NCBI RefSeq assembly: GCF_005887555.1
Contig: NZ_VCIA01000001.1
Location: 2,790,001-2,854,000 of the forward strand
Source of the DNA: Lentibacillus cibarius
Lineage (GTDB): Bacteria > Bacillota > Bacilli > Bacillales > Amphibacillaceae
DNA length: 64,000 bases
Direction of reading: 5' to 3'
Shown: positions 27,100 through 36,615 of the stretch, one piece after another
How positions within the stretch are numbered: position 1 is the first letter of the stretch
Layout: each line of letters starts with the position of its first letter
Translations under genes and position numbers: made by a program
Notes under the pieces: generated by a model
The model's database searches: none
What the model saw: the letters and a program-made list of their open reading frames with translations, nothing else
What the model was told of the DNA's origin: nothing

Positions 27100-27143
27100 T
27101 TAAAAGAGAAACAGGCCGGACTCACGGGTTGTGAGCCGGCCTG
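27100..27143 (-). terminator. GC-rich hairpin with T-rich tail on the minus strand
   Basis: CAGGCCGG / CCGGCCTG stem (27112-27119 and 27136-27143) with inner CTCAC / GTGAG pairing; read on the minus strand it is followed by TTTCTCTTTT. It ends a minus-strand transcript about 90 bp before hit, which implies an RNA or attenuated leader upstream. Confidence 0.55.
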
Positions 27144-27353
27144 CCTTAGGAAGCCAGAGGATGTCAAACATCTAACGTTGGGGACTTTTGTAATTTGTTA
27201 AATCGCTTATCGCTTTTTAACGTGAATTACAAGAACCGCTTTGTCAGCATCTCAAATGGTTGAGATGGTCTCACAATTGGTTTTAAGCATTAGATGGTGC
27301 TTTTTGGACTCGACTTTTGCATCTCTTTAGACGCATAGCCTCGGATCCTTTTA

Positions 27354-27610
27354 CCAATCACCTAATTATCGATCGCCAACACCTCATTTGTGTGCATTGC
27401 GAAATTAATGATACGTTGCTAACGACGTACGGCTTTGCCAATCATTTAATAACTTTTCGTCAACACCTCATTTGTGTGCATCACGAAGTTAATGATATTT
27501 TGCATCCTAACGACACACGGCTTTTGCCAATCATTTAATTACCTTTCGCCAACACCTCATTTGTGTGCATCACGAAATTACGTGATCATTTTCATCCTCT
27601 TGGCTTCATT
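27354..27610. repeat. Triplicate imperfect tandem repeat, 84-89 bp
   Basis: Three copies begin CCAATCA at 27354, 27438 and 27527. The core CAACACCTCATTTGTGTGCA is present unchanged in all three (27377, 27461, 27550) and is followed by GAAATTAATGAT-like sequence and, in the first two copies, by an ACGGCTTT tract. Flanks diverge. It lies in the 713-bp gap between divergent hit and ecsA. Several other short inverted repeats occur at 27190-27262 in the same gap. Confidence 0.8.
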
Positions 27611-27667
27611 ACGTAGTCTTGCCGGCCTATTTGTTTTTTATACATTTTTTTTGTCGATGAGTTTGTT

Positions 27668-27696
27668 TTGGAATGATTTGCGAAACATGATAAAAT
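27668..27696 (+). promoter_or_regulatory. ecsAB promoter
   Basis: TTGGAA and TAAAAT separated by 17 bp, 30 bp before the ecsA start. Confidence 0.6.
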
Positions 27697-27726
27697 TTTA
27701 GCTAGCTAGGACGAGGAGGAGACATT

Positions 27727-28470
27727 TTGGAACCTTTGCTACACATTACTGATTTGCATGGCGGATACACGCATAAAAATGTGCTTCATGGTATATCATT
27801 TGGCGTTTATCCTGGTGAAATCGTCGGACTGATTGGACTGAATGGTGCAGGTAAAAGTACCACCATTAAACATATTATCGGGTTGATGCAGGCGAAACAG
27901 GGTAACGTCGCTGTTAACGGGAAAACATTTCAAGAAAATCCTAATACGTACCGAAACCAAATAGCCTATATTCCGGAAATGCCGGTATTATATGATGAAT
28001 TGACATTATACGAGCATCTAAGGCTAACCGCAATGGCCTATGATATTTCCGAGGATGTGTTTGAAAAACGACTCAATCCGTTACTGAAGGCGTTTCGCAT
28101 GGAAAAACGACTTAAATGGTTCCCTACGCATTTTTCCAAAGGGATGCGGCAAAAAGTGATGATTATGTGTGCCTTTTTGATTGAACCGCCTTTATATATT
28201 GTAGACGAGCCCTTTGTTGGATTAGACCCACTTGGCATCAAATCGTATTTAGAGTGGATGGATGAAATGAAAGCCAATGGGTCAGGTGTATTAATGTCAA
28301 CGCATATTCTCGCAACGGCGGAACGAAATTGTGACCGATTTGTCATTTTGCATGACGGAAAAATCAGAGCTGATGGGACACTTGCCGAATTGCGACGGGA
28401 TTTTGCCATGCCTGAAGCATCGCTGGATGATTTGTACGTGGAGCTGACAAAGGAAGATAGCCATGTTTAA
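27727..28470 (+). CDS. ecsA: ABC transporter ATP-binding protein EcsA
   Basis: 247 residues. Walker A GLNGAGKST at 37-45, Q-loop region IAYIPEMPVLYDEL, signature FSKGMRQKVMIM, Walker B LYIVDEPFVGLD and switch STH. TTG start 27727 follows GAGGAGG. EcsA with EcsB affects protein secretion, intramembrane protease RasP activity and export of peptide signals in Gram-positive bacteria. Confidence 0.94.
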   Translation: MEPLLHITDLHGGYTHKNVLHGISFGVYPGEIVGLIGLNGAGKSTTIKHIIGLMQAKQGNVAVNGKTFQENPNTYRNQIAYIPEMPVLYDELTLYEHLRLTAMAYDISEDVFEKRLNPLLKAFRMEKRLKWFPTHFSKGMRQKVMIMCAFLIEPPLYIVDEPFVGLDPLGIKSYLEWMDEMKANGSGVLMSTHILATAERNCDRFVILHDGKIRADGTLAELRRDFAMPEASLDDLYVELTKEDSHV

Positions 28471-29677
28471 CGCACATGATCTTTTTAAGCAGCGATTTTC
28501 CGCGCATATGAAGGAGACAAGCCGCTATCTGCGTTATATTTTTAATGGACATATCGCTTTTGCAATGCTGTTTCTTATTTCTGCGTTAGCATATTATTAT
28601 CAGCAATGGCTGGCAGCGCTTCCGGAGAATTTTCCAACGGCCGTGATTATTGGAATCACATTCGGGTTATTAGTCAGTTACAGCCCGGCCCGCACACTGT
28701 TGAAAGAGCCAGACCTTGTGTTTCTAATTGCTGCCGAACATAAAATGGGACCGTATTTTAGGGATGCATTGATCTACAGTTTTGTTGTCCAGCTTTATTT
28801 GGTACTGCTGGCGGGTGCGGCATTTGGGCCACTGTATGCTGCGACTTATCCGGACAGAGCGGGCAGCGTTTATTTATGGACGCTGGTTGTCGTACTTATT
28901 TTCAAAGCCTGGAACTTGCTTGCCACCTGGTGGATGCTGAAAATCAGGGAACCCGGTGTGCGACAAGTGGACCAGGCTGCTCGGACACTATTGAATGTAG
29001 CGATATTTTATTTTGCAGTACGTGGTGAGATGTTGTGGGCAGCCGTCACGACGGTATTATTTGCGTTTGTTTTTTTGTATGACTGGCGGGTTTCTGTAAA
29101 ACAGCCGGGAATTGTGTGGGATTTGCTGTTGAAAAAAGACCGCGGCCGCATGCAGACGTTTTACCGGCTTGCCAACATGTTCACGGATGTCCCGCATTTG
29201 AAAAATCAAGTGAAGCGTCGTGACTGGCTGGTTACATTCGTCAAGCGTGTGCCATTTACCAGAACACATACATTTGACTATTTATACCGGATTTCGTTTG
29301 TTCGCAGTGCCGATTATTTAGGGATGTACGCCAGGCTCCTGGTCATCGGTGGGCTGTTCATATATTTTGTCCCGAATATGTGGCTGCAGCTTTTGTTTGC
29401 GCTGTTGTTTCTCTATATGAGCAGTTTCCAGATGGTTACACTGTATTATCATCATCGAACCGTTATGTGGCTGGACTTGTATCCCGTTTCCTTGGATGTG
29501 CGGCAGCGGTCACTAGTCAAATTGTTGTACTCGCTTGCCTTGATTCAGACGGTTTTGTATACTATCCTGTTTGTGGTTATGCAGGAATGGATTGGTGCGC
29601 TTGCCATGATAGCTATAGGGATGTTATTTATTTTCGCGTTTATTCGTGGGTATGTATATAGGAAAATCATGGCTTGA
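28463..29677 (+). CDS. ecsB: ABC transporter permease EcsB
   Basis: 404 residues with about nine to ten helices in two clusters and a central soluble region. Starts FNAHDLFKQRFSAHMKETSRYLRYIFNGH, the EcsB signature. Overlaps ecsA by eight bases. The ecsC gene that follows in B. subtilis is absent; a 21-bp-phased repeat starts at the next base after the stop. Confidence 0.92.
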   Translation: MFNAHDLFKQRFSAHMKETSRYLRYIFNGHIAFAMLFLISALAYYYQQWLAALPENFPTAVIIGITFGLLVSYSPARTLLKEPDLVFLIAAEHKMGPYFRDALIYSFVVQLYLVLLAGAAFGPLYAATYPDRAGSVYLWTLVVVLIFKAWNLLATWWMLKIREPGVRQVDQAARTLLNVAIFYFAVRGEMLWAAVTTVLFAFVFLYDWRVSVKQPGIVWDLLLKKDRGRMQTFYRLANMFTDVPHLKNQVKRRDWLVTFVKRVPFTRTHTFDYLYRISFVRSADYLGMYARLLVIGGLFIYFVPNMWLQLLFALLFLYMSSFQMVTLYYHHRTVMWLDLYPVSLDVRQRSLVKLLYSLALIQTVLYTILFVVMQEWIGALAMIAIGMLFIFAFIRGYVYRKIMA

Positions 29678-29678
29678 A

Positions 29679-29780
29679 TGATAAAGTTCACAGTGAATTC
29701 GCTAAAGTTCACAATTAAAATGATAAAGTTCACAGCGAATTCGCTAAAGTTCACAATCAAAATGATCAAGTTCACACCTT
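29679..29780. repeat. 42-bp tandem repeat built from 21-bp units
   Basis: AAGTTCACA recurs at exact 21-bp steps (units at 29683, 29704, 29725, 29746, 29767). Two 42-bp copies (29679-29720 and 29721-29762) differ by two substitutions; the third is partial. The complement reads TGTGAACTTTAGCGAATTC and is related to the repeats at 2789-2850. Confidence 0.85.
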
Positions 29781-29832
29781 CACTTCATTCCAGTGAAAAC
29801 TTCAGAGGTGCAAATAAGCCATTCGCAAAAAC

Positions 29833-29869
29833 GATCGCAGTGATATTCACTATAGAATTCACTGCGATC
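29833..29869. repeat. Perfect 11-bp inverted repeat between ecsB and yhaA
   Basis: GATCGCAGTGA and TCACTGCGATC around a 15-nt loop. No T run on either side, so it is not a standard terminator, but it lies between convergent genes. Nothing else was seen in the 300-bp gap besides the repeat array. Confidence 0.6.
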
Positions 29870-29977
29870 ATGTTATGTTAAAATGATAATAGAGATTATC
29901 CAGGGATGGTGAAACCTTATACTTAAACTAACTGGCAAGTTTATGCAAAAGTTAGGATATATAAACGAACCCTTGTT

Positions 29978-31147
29978 TTATTGCTTCTGATATTCAAAAT
30001 AAGCGGCTATAAGTGTTTTGGCTGCGGTTGGGATCGCCCGTTCATCGATATCAAACATAGGATGGTGGTGCGGGTAAGGATTCCCTTCTTTCTGCGCACC
30101 GGTAAAGAAATAGGCTCCGGGTTTTTCTATGGTGTAGTAGGCGAAATCTTCCCCGGCCATGACCGGTTTTACTTCTTCGGCCGTATGAATAGCTTGAACG
30201 TTTTCGGAAGCTTTAAGTACCAGTTCCGCTTCTTCTGCATGATTTACAAGCGGTGGATAGCCTTTTTCATAGTTAAATGTGTATGTTGCATCATTCGCGA
30301 CGCAAATGCCTTTGATGATTTTTTCCATTTCCTTCATAACCTGGTCCTGCACATCCTTATCTAAATAGCGGACGGTTCCAACGAGTTTTGCTTTATCCGC
30401 AATCACATTGAACGCATCCCCGGCCTCAAATTGACCAATCGAGATGACAGCGGTTTTCAATGGGTCGAGCCGTCTTGAGACAATCTGCTGTAGCTGTGAG
30501 ACGAGTTGGGATCCGATAGTGATGGCATCTTTCGTTTCGTGCGGATAGCCGCCATGCCCGCCTTGGCCTTGGACAGTTATGTCAAAGCGATCCGGTCCGG
30601 CCATGAAAACGTCTTTAGATGTTTGCAGGACGCCGAGTGGTGTGGTGGCCCATAAGTGTGTTCCAAACACTGCATCAGCATCATCCAGTGCACCAGATTC
30701 GATGATTGGCTTAGCACCACCTGGAGCGTATTCTTCCGCATGCTGATGGAGAAAGAGAATGGTCCCGGGCAATTCATCCTGAAAGCCTTTCATTGTTTTG
30801 GCAAGTGTTAAAAGGGATGCAGTATGTCCGTCATGGCCGCATGCATGCATGACACCATCCATTTTTGATTTGTACGGTACATCTTTTTCATCCTGAATCG
30901 GTAACGCGTCAAAGTCAGCTCTAAGCGCAACCGTCTTTCCCGGTTTTCCGCCTGTCAGTGTTGCAATGACGCCGTTACCGCCAATACTTTTTTCATAGGG
31001 AATACCTAGTTTTTCATAGTAATCGGCAATGTATTGTGCTGTTTTGGTTTCTTGAAATGAAACTTCCGGATACTGATGCAGATAACGTCGTATATCAACC
31101 ATTTCCGGATACAATTCGTCCAATTTGTTATGGATCGCTTGAAGCAA
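29978..31147 (-). CDS. M20-family amidohydrolase, YhaA-like
   Basis: About 389 residues. M20D dinuclear metallopeptidase/amidohydrolase: RYLHQYPEVSF near the N-terminus, metal His in HACGHDGHTA, HQHAEEYAPGG, a dimerisation domain (ITVQGQGGHGGYPHETKDAI) and a C-terminal GEDFAYY motif. It removes N-acyl groups from amino acids or related compounds; the substrate is undefined. A TTG start at 31147 is chosen because GAGGGGG lies eight bases upstream and a TATAAT box precedes it; the longer open frame to 31255 is out of family. Position after ecsB matches yhaA. Confidence 0.82.
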   Translation of the reverse strand: MLQAIHNKLDELYPEMVDIRRYLHQYPEVSFQETKTAQYIADYYEKLGIPYEKSIGGNGVIATLTGGKPGKTVALRADFDALPIQDEKDVPYKSKMDGVMHACGHDGHTASLLTLAKTMKGFQDELPGTILFLHQHAEEYAPGGAKPIIESGALDDADAVFGTHLWATTPLGVLQTSKDVFMAGPDRFDITVQGQGGHGGYPHETKDAITIGSQLVSQLQQIVSRRLDPLKTAVISIGQFEAGDAFNVIADKAKLVGTVRYLDKDVQDQVMKEMEKIIKGICVANDATYTFNYEKGYPPLVNHAEEAELVLKASENVQAIHTAEEVKPVMAGEDFAYYTIEKPGAYFFTGAQKEGNPYPHHHPMFDIDERAIPTAAKTLIAAYFEYQKQ

Positions 31148-31305
31148 AGCAAAAGCCCCCTCTAATCCTTTTTTAATATTATAACATCTTTGGCTGGCAT
31201 AGTGATATATAGCGGATTGAAAAAGTGAGCGATTGTCAGGAGAAGTGTGACACATCGGTAAGGGTTAAAGGCAAACACCAATTAGTTAGTGCATGCAAAG
31301 GAATG

Positions 31306-31339
31306 AAAAAAAGGACTGCATCTGGTGAACAGTCCTTTT
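31306..31339 (-). terminator. Terminator of the ferritin-like gene
   Basis: On the minus strand GAAAAGGACTG / CAGTCCTTTTTTT hairpin with a long T run, just after the stop codon. Confidence 0.88.
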
Positions 31340-31348
31340 CGTGTATAT

Positions 31349-31783
31349 TTAGTTGACGCGAGGGTCGGTCAGTAGTCGTTCAATTTCTTCTTTGTGACCC
31401 GTTTCGTCGGCAATCATGTCCTCCAGTTTAACAACAAGTTCGGTATAACCTAGTTGTTCAGCCTGTTGCTTACGTGTTTCGTATCGCTTAATTGTATCCT
31501 TTTCCGATTCCAGTGCAGCCTCTAATAGATCCCTTACCTCTGTTGGCTGTGGAATGTCTGAAGCTTTTGTTGTTGGTGTGCCACCCAGTGATTTGATTTT
31601 TTCTGATAAATACAAGGCATGGCCCATTTCATCATTTATTTCGCTTTCGAAAAAAGGTTTCAGCGCGGAACGGTATAATCCGGAAACAACCGAGGCACTG
31701 TACGTGTACTGAATGGCAGCAGCATACTCATGTGCTAAATCCTCATTTAGTCCGTCAATAAGTTTTTGTAAATCTTGATCCAT
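31349..31783 (-). CDS. Ferritin-like / bacterioferritin-type protein
   Basis: 144 residues, four-helix bundle. Carboxylate and His residues at ferritin-type spacing: LAHEYAAAIQY, FFESEINDEMGHALYL, EKDTIKRYE and ADETGHKEEIERLL (two E-x-x-H type helices). Likely a diiron iron-storage or Dps/rubrerythrin-related protein of the Bacillaceae group often called bacterioferritin. No heme-binding Met is evident. Confidence 0.75.
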   Translation of the reverse strand: MDQDLQKLIDGLNEDLAHEYAAAIQYTYSASVVSGLYRSALKPFFESEINDEMGHALYLSEKIKSLGGTPTTKASDIPQPTEVRDLLEAALESEKDTIKRYETRKQQAEQLGYTELVVKLEDMIADETGHKEEIERLLTDPRVN

Positions 31784-31890
31784 AACTCATCCCAACCTTT
31801 CGTTATTAATGCGAGCACATAATTATAATACCACACTCTTTCGTTATTAAAACATGAATTAAAATAAAGAATAGATGCAGGGGGGTAAGT

Positions 31891-32526
31891 ATGTTTACAA
31901 GACGGAATTATATTGTCGTACTTTTGTTCGCCATGATCCTTATCATTACCGGTATATGGATTGTTCGTATTATAAGCGGGCAACCCTTATATCTTGATGA
32001 ACTGACGCGTACCTTTGCAAAAGAAGTAGCAGGTACGACTATATATACTGTATTTCGCTGGATAACCGAATTAGGATCAAGCACTTTTCTGACGCCGTTT
32101 ACTATTATTGTATCAATGCTGTTATGGCGTGCTTTTCGGGACTGGCTGCCGGCACTCGTTTTTGTACTTGGGACGTTATCATCGCACGGATTGAATATCC
32201 TGATTAAACAGCTAGTGGAACGAGAACGGCCAAGCATTTTGGTTGCAGCCCATGCGGAAGGGTACAGTTTTCCATCCGGGCATGCGATGATTCCGATGGT
32301 CTGCTACGGTTTTCTGGCATACCTGCTGGCGCAAAAATTACATTCAAGCAAAAAAGCTGTTGTCATTCAATTCGCGCTTGCCTTGCTGATTTTATTGATT
32401 GGTTTAAGTCGCTATGTGATCAATGTGCACTACTTAACTGATGTTCTAGCTGGGTTTATCTTTGGGTTTATTTTTCTTTTAGGACAGATTTATGTATATA
32501 AATGGCTGCGTGCGAAATGGACTTGA
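31891..32526 (+). CDS. PAP2-family membrane phosphatase
   Basis: 211 residues with about six helices and the three phosphatase motifs: KQLVERERPS, SFPSGHA and SRYVINVHYLTDVLAG. It is probably a lipid phosphatase acting on undecaprenyl or phosphatidylglycerol phosphate on the outer face. ATG 31891 follows a GGGGGG-type ribosome-binding site. Divergent from the ferritin-like gene. Confidence 0.85.
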   Translation: MFTRRNYIVVLLFAMILIITGIWIVRIISGQPLYLDELTRTFAKEVAGTTIYTVFRWITELGSSTFLTPFTIIVSMLLWRAFRDWLPALVFVLGTLSSHGLNILIKQLVERERPSILVAAHAEGYSFPSGHAMIPMVCYGFLAYLLAQKLHSSKKAVVIQFALALLILLIGLSRYVINVHYLTDVLAGFIFGFIFLLGQIYVYKWLRAKWT

Positions 32527-32655
32527 CGCACCCCTGTGATACCGTGTCGCGCGCATACTTGTCAGATCCCAAAAAACAATAACATTAATTGATTGATTCT
32601 AAAATACGCCTTCCTGTATAATACAAGCGTATATTGCCTTGAGGAGGCTGCCGGC

Positions 32656-33084
32656 ATGGGAGATACGAACACGAAGGAAACAATGCTACTGCTTATATGG
32701 GCACAGGTGCTTGTTGCCGTTTTGGGTAGCTTGTTTTATTCCGAGGTCATGGGGTACGTCCCATGTGAAATGTGTTGGTATCAGCGGATTCTAATGTACC
32801 CATTAGTAATCATTTACGGTACCGCACTTATTAAAAGAGATGTAATAATTGCACTGCCGGGCCTTATTTTAAGTGGGATTGGGATGGTTGTCTCCATTTA
32901 TCATTACTTCGTGCAAAAACTGCCTGCATTGCATGAAGCCGGCAGTTCATGTGGTGCGATACCATGCAATACGACCTACGTTAACTATTTCGGCTTTATC
33001 ACCATTCCTTTTCTAGCTGGTACTGCTTTTATGATTATATTTGTATTGCATATGGTTATTTTGAGAAAACACGGGAGGAAATAA
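32656..33084 (+). CDS. bdbC: Disulfide-bond formation protein BdbC (DsbB-like)
   Basis: 142 residues, four helices, with the periplasm-facing CEMCWYQR redox pair (about residues 36-39) and a second pair in CGAIPC (about 100-105). It passes electrons from the extracytoplasmic thiol oxidase to quinone. ATG 32656 follows GAGGAGG; the longer frame upstream is unsupported. It is directly followed (one base gap) by a thioredoxin-like gene, its likely partner. Bdb proteins also serve competence in Bacillus. Confidence 0.9.
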   Translation: MGDTNTKETMLLLIWAQVLVAVLGSLFYSEVMGYVPCEMCWYQRILMYPLVIIYGTALIKRDVIIALPGLILSGIGMVVSIYHYFVQKLPALHEAGSSCGAIPCNTTYVNYFGFITIPFLAGTAFMIIFVLHMVILRKHGRK

Positions 33085-33085
33085 C

Positions 33086-33592
33086 GTGAAACAGAAAATG
33101 TTTATCATATTAGGAATCATTATCGTCCTTTTTATCGCACTTTACTTTGTTGTGGATTTAAAAAATGAGCAAGCGATTGGCGACAAGGACAATCCTTATG
33201 GGAAAGATAGGTTGGATCAGGCGACGATTGATCAGTTGGATAATCCGAACTATCAGAATCAGATTATACCGGATGATTTAGACGAAAAGCTAGAAAATGG
33301 TGAGGATATGTTCATTTATTTTTATCATCCTGAATGCCCGCACTGTCAGAAGTTGACACCGCGATTAGTACCGCTGGCGCAAGAAATGGGTGTCGATATG
33401 AAAAAAGTAAACCTACTAGAATTCGAGAATGCGTGGGATACGTACGGAATTGAAAGCACCCCGACCCTTGTCTATTATGAAAATGGGGAAGAAGTGGAGC
33501 GTGTCAATGGCGCACAACCGAACGAATTGTTTCGGGACTTTTTCAATGAGTATGTTGTAAATTCAAAAGGAAGTGACGAAGGAGCAAGCTAG
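33086..33592 (+). CDS. Membrane-anchored thioredoxin-like protein
   Basis: 168 residues: N-terminal membrane anchor (MFIILGIIIVLFIALYFVV), acidic linker, then a thioredoxin fold with CPHC active site (YFYHPECPHCQKL, about residues 87-90) and the cis-Pro STPTLVYY. The pair with bdbC suggests a DsbA/BdbD-like or reductant role, but the fold lacks the helical insertion of BdbD and is closer to thioredoxin. GTG start at 33086 follows GGAGG. Confidence 0.8.
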   Translation: MKQKMFIILGIIIVLFIALYFVVDLKNEQAIGDKDNPYGKDRLDQATIDQLDNPNYQNQIIPDDLDEKLENGEDMFIYFYHPECPHCQKLTPRLVPLAQEMGVDMKKVNLLEFENAWDTYGIESTPTLVYYENGEEVERVNGAQPNELFRDFFNEYVVNSKGSDEGAS

Positions 33593-33615
33593 CGCTGATG
33601 CAGCTTGCTCCTTCT
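33579..33615 (+). terminator. Terminator after the bdbC/thioredoxin operon
   Basis: AAGGAGCAAGCT / AGCTTGCTCCTT perfect 12-bp stem overlapping the stop codon, with a weak T tail. Confidence 0.75.
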
Positions 33616-33654
33616 GTGTATACGCTCATAAGTCTGAGAACATCCTGCATGTTA

Positions 33655-34149
33655 CTACTCGACTTCAACCATATGGTAGCTCGTTATAAATGGTCTGTCT
33701 AAAAAGTATGCCGGTGGTTTCGCGTCACCGCCCTTATGAGCTTGTTTGAATTGATTTGAGTTCTTCCAGTTTTCGAAGTCATTCTCTGATGCCCATTGCG
33801 TCAAAACGACATACGTATTTCCGTTCTTCGGCCGCAGTAGACGGAATGCCTGAAACCCAGGCATTGTTTCTACGTCTTGTTGCCGTTGCTTGAATTTATC
33901 CTCAAACGTTGCCTTGCCTTCATCGGCAACTGGGATATTATTCATGACAACGAAACCGTTAACTTGCAAATCACCATTATCAATGACGATGTCGTAAGCC
34001 CTTCCGGAAGCAAATACGTTTTTTCCTTTCCCTTCGTAGTACACTAACGTGCTCGCACTTTCCTTCATAAAGTAAAAGCTGATATCAGGATGCTGCTTGG
34101 GAAGCTTTTTTAAGAATTCAAATGTCCCATTCGTCATATAAGCATTCAT
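33655..34149 (-). CDS. hmoB: Heme-degrading monooxygenase HmoB
   Basis: 164 residues with an N-terminal extension and a C-terminal ABM (antibiotic biosynthesis monooxygenase) fold: FVVMNNIPV, RQQDVETMPGFQAFRLLRP and VVLTQWASENDFENWKNS. It matches B. subtilis HmoB (YhgC), which cleaves heme and releases iron. Divergently placed next to pbpF-hemEHY, as in B. subtilis, linking heme breakdown with heme synthesis. Confidence 0.9.
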   Translation of the reverse strand: MNAYMTNGTFEFLKKLPKQHPDISFYFMKESASTLVYYEGKGKNVFASGRAYDIVIDNGDLQVNGFVVMNNIPVADEGKATFEDKFKQRQQDVETMPGFQAFRLLRPKNGNTYVVLTQWASENDFENWKNSNQFKQAHKGGDAKPPAYFLDRPFITSYHMVEVE

Positions 34150-34352
34150 AGTAACGCTCCTTTCATTTCACTTACCACTAGTGTAACATACCCGAAAAGC
34201 AGGGGCGCTAACCTCTTATCCGGAGTGTAACTTGGTAGCCATCTATTTTAGAGCGCCACTGACTCAATTTCTGTATAAAACACTGGTCAAGTGATAGGGA
34301 TACTATTTCTTTCATCGATGCGAAAATTGTCGTATACTATTAATGAGGTGAG

Positions 34353-36494
34353 TTGATAAAAACAATGAAACGATTAAAATGGCTTTTGCTTTCATTCGTG
34401 TTTCTTGTTCTTCTTGGAATAATTGGATATGCTGCTATATTGTTCGGCGGCAATTTTGTGGTTGATGAGGAGGACTTGATCCCCGATGCCACCACAACGT
34501 TTGAGACACGTGAAGGGGAAGTCATTGGAAAACTGTATAATGAAAACAGAATACCGGTCACAATGGATGACATACCCGAATATGTACAGAAGGCGTTCAT
34601 CGCGATTGAGGACAGGCGTTTCTATGACCATGGAGGGATTGATTTTCGGTCGGTTGTCAGGGCTGTTTATCGTGATATCATCGCGATGGATAAAGTGGAA
34701 GGCGCAAGCACGATTACACAGCAGCTGGCTAAAAATTTGTTCCTTGACAATGATAAAACGTGGATGCGTAAAACCAAAGAAGCGATGGCTGCCATTCATT
34801 TAGAACGCAATTTATCTAAAGATGACATATTGGAATTATACTTAAATGAAATATATTTCGGGGAAGGTGTATACGGTGTTGAAGCTGCGTCCCGAAAATT
34901 TTTCAATAAGTCGGCAAGCGAATTGACCCTGTCAGAGGGAGCACTGTTGGCAGGTCTTGCGAAAGCACCGAATGGGTACTCGCCGATTAGACATCCAGAT
35001 AAGGCTGAAACACGAAGAAACGTTGTGCTCAAGGCAATGGTGGATACCGGGAATATTTCGACAGAAGAATCTGTCCAGGCGCAAGGTAAAACACTTGGCC
35101 TGGACGTGCAGGAATATGAACCGAAACCGTGGGCAGCCAGCTTCCTTGATCTTGCTGTGAAGGAAGCAGCTGACAAATATCATGTATCCATGAAAGAACT
35201 GCGGCGCGGCGGCTATCGGATTGTTATCACTGTCGAACCGGAAGCCCAGCAGATAGCCTATCGTAAATTTCAGAACAAAAATTATTTCCCCGGGAACACG
35301 GATGGTGTAGAAGGTGCTTTTGTCATGCTTGAGCAGCAGTCGGGAGAAATTGCCGCAGCTATCGGAGGCAGAGATTATAAGTTCGGTGATATGAACCGTG
35401 TAACCGTTAAACGCCAACCGGGATCGGCAATCAAGCCACTTGCCGTGTACGGACCTGCCATGATGAAAGAAGCCTATCAGCCGTACACAATGATCCAAGA
35501 TAAAAAGCAGGCAATCGATGGCTATACAGCGACAAATTATGACGGGCAGTATGCTGGATCTGTTTCCATTTATCAAGCGCTTGTGGAATCGAAAAATGCT
35601 CCCGCTGTCTGGCTTTTGAACGAAATCAGCGTTCCATATGCAAAAGACTATTTAGATCAGCTCGGGATGCCCATTAAAGATAAAGGACTGGCTATTGCGC
35701 TGGGCGGACTGTCTAAAGGGGTGACCCCGCTGCAAATGGCAACAAGCTACAGGGTATTTGCCAGCAACGGTGAAAGGATTGATGCGTATGCTATTGAGCA
35801 GATTCTGAATCGGGATGGTGAAGTTATGCATGAGGCTAATCCGAATACCGATAGTGTTTTCAGCCCGCAAGTAGCGTGGAATATAACAAGTATATTAGCA
35901 ACTACCGTAAAGGATGGAACGGCAAGTGCCGGCAATTTTCCGAAAGCATTGGCGGGTAAAACCGGCTCAACGAAACATCCACATGTTAAGGATGCGGTGA
36001 AAGATGCTTGGTTTGCCGGTTTCACACCGGAATACGTTAGTGCCATGTGGATGGGGTATGACCAATCGGATGAACATCATTACTTAACAGAAGGCAGTGC
36101 GGCGCCGACCCGCCTGACAAAAGCTATTTTAACAGAAATGGATAAACACAAGTCTTTGACCGCAGCATTCAAACAGCCGGAAAATGTTGCGGCATTACCG
36201 GAGCCGATTGAATTGCCTACGAAAATAACACTGCAAGGCGATTATTCGTTTGGTGGTATCCCCTTGCTGAAAGGTACACTTAAATGGACAGAAGCAAACG
36301 ATGAGCGGATAGTCTATCATATCTATCGAGAAGAAAAAGGGGAAGATAAGCAGATTGGTGAGGTAGAAGACGGAAATATGTTTACGATTAAGCGTCTCCC
36401 ATTCTTTGCCTCATCCCGGTATTATGTCGTACCATTTAATCCGTTGACGAATACAGAAGGGAAAAAGTCAAATACGGTGGAACTATCCCTTTGA
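34353..36494 (+). CDS. pbpF: Class A penicillin-binding protein PbpF (PBP2C-like)
   Basis: 713 residues. Transmembrane anchor at about 8-28, glycosyltransferase domain with EDRRFYDHGG and GASTITQQLAKN, transpeptidase domain with SAIK (SxxK in KRQPGSAIKP), a SKN-type motif VESKNAP and KTGST. It builds and cross-links peptidoglycan; B. subtilis PbpF acts in spore and vegetative wall synthesis. Start: TTG 34353 has GAGGTGA only a few bases upstream, ATG 34365 is too far from it; neither is ideal. Confidence 0.9.
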   Translation: MIKTMKRLKWLLLSFVFLVLLGIIGYAAILFGGNFVVDEEDLIPDATTTFETREGEVIGKLYNENRIPVTMDDIPEYVQKAFIAIEDRRFYDHGGIDFRSVVRAVYRDIIAMDKVEGASTITQQLAKNLFLDNDKTWMRKTKEAMAAIHLERNLSKDDILELYLNEIYFGEGVYGVEAASRKFFNKSASELTLSEGALLAGLAKAPNGYSPIRHPDKAETRRNVVLKAMVDTGNISTEESVQAQGKTLGLDVQEYEPKPWAASFLDLAVKEAADKYHVSMKELRRGGYRIVITVEPEAQQIAYRKFQNKNYFPGNTDGVEGAFVMLEQQSGEIAAAIGGRDYKFGDMNRVTVKRQPGSAIKPLAVYGPAMMKEAYQPYTMIQDKKQAIDGYTATNYDGQYAGSVSIYQALVESKNAPAVWLLNEISVPYAKDYLDQLGMPIKDKGLAIALGGLSKGVTPLQMATSYRVFASNGERIDAYAIEQILNRDGEVMHEANPNTDSVFSPQVAWNITSILATTVKDGTASAGNFPKALAGKTGSTKHPHVKDAVKDAWFAGFTPEYVSAMWMGYDQSDEHHYLTEGSAAPTRLTKAILTEMDKHKSLTAAFKQPENVAALPEPIELPTKITLQGDYSFGGIPLLKGTLKWTEANDERIVYHIYREEKGEDKQIGEVEDGNMFTIKRLPFFASSRYYVVPFNPLTNTEGKKSNTVELSL

Positions 36495-36507
36495 TTTAGA
36501 CAAATTG

Positions 36508-36535
36508 GTGACAATAGCTGTTTTTTCTATACAAT
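36508..36535 (+). promoter_or_regulatory. Candidate hemEHY promoter
   Basis: GTGACA and TACAAT with 16-bp spacing in the pbpF-hemE gap. Confidence 0.4.
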
Positions 36536-36615
36536 CGTACGAGAAATCGATATAGTGAACAGTGGATGAACAGTGCATATTTCTGTGACTAAGGTTAGGA
36601 TAAAGGGTGAAATAG

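Noticed and set aside
27317..27701. Short plus-strand frames in the 84-89-bp repeats (repeating RQHLICVH)
   Set aside because: The peptide repeats only mirror the DNA repeat; the frame shifts between copies (periods 84 and 89) and no ribosome-binding site is present.
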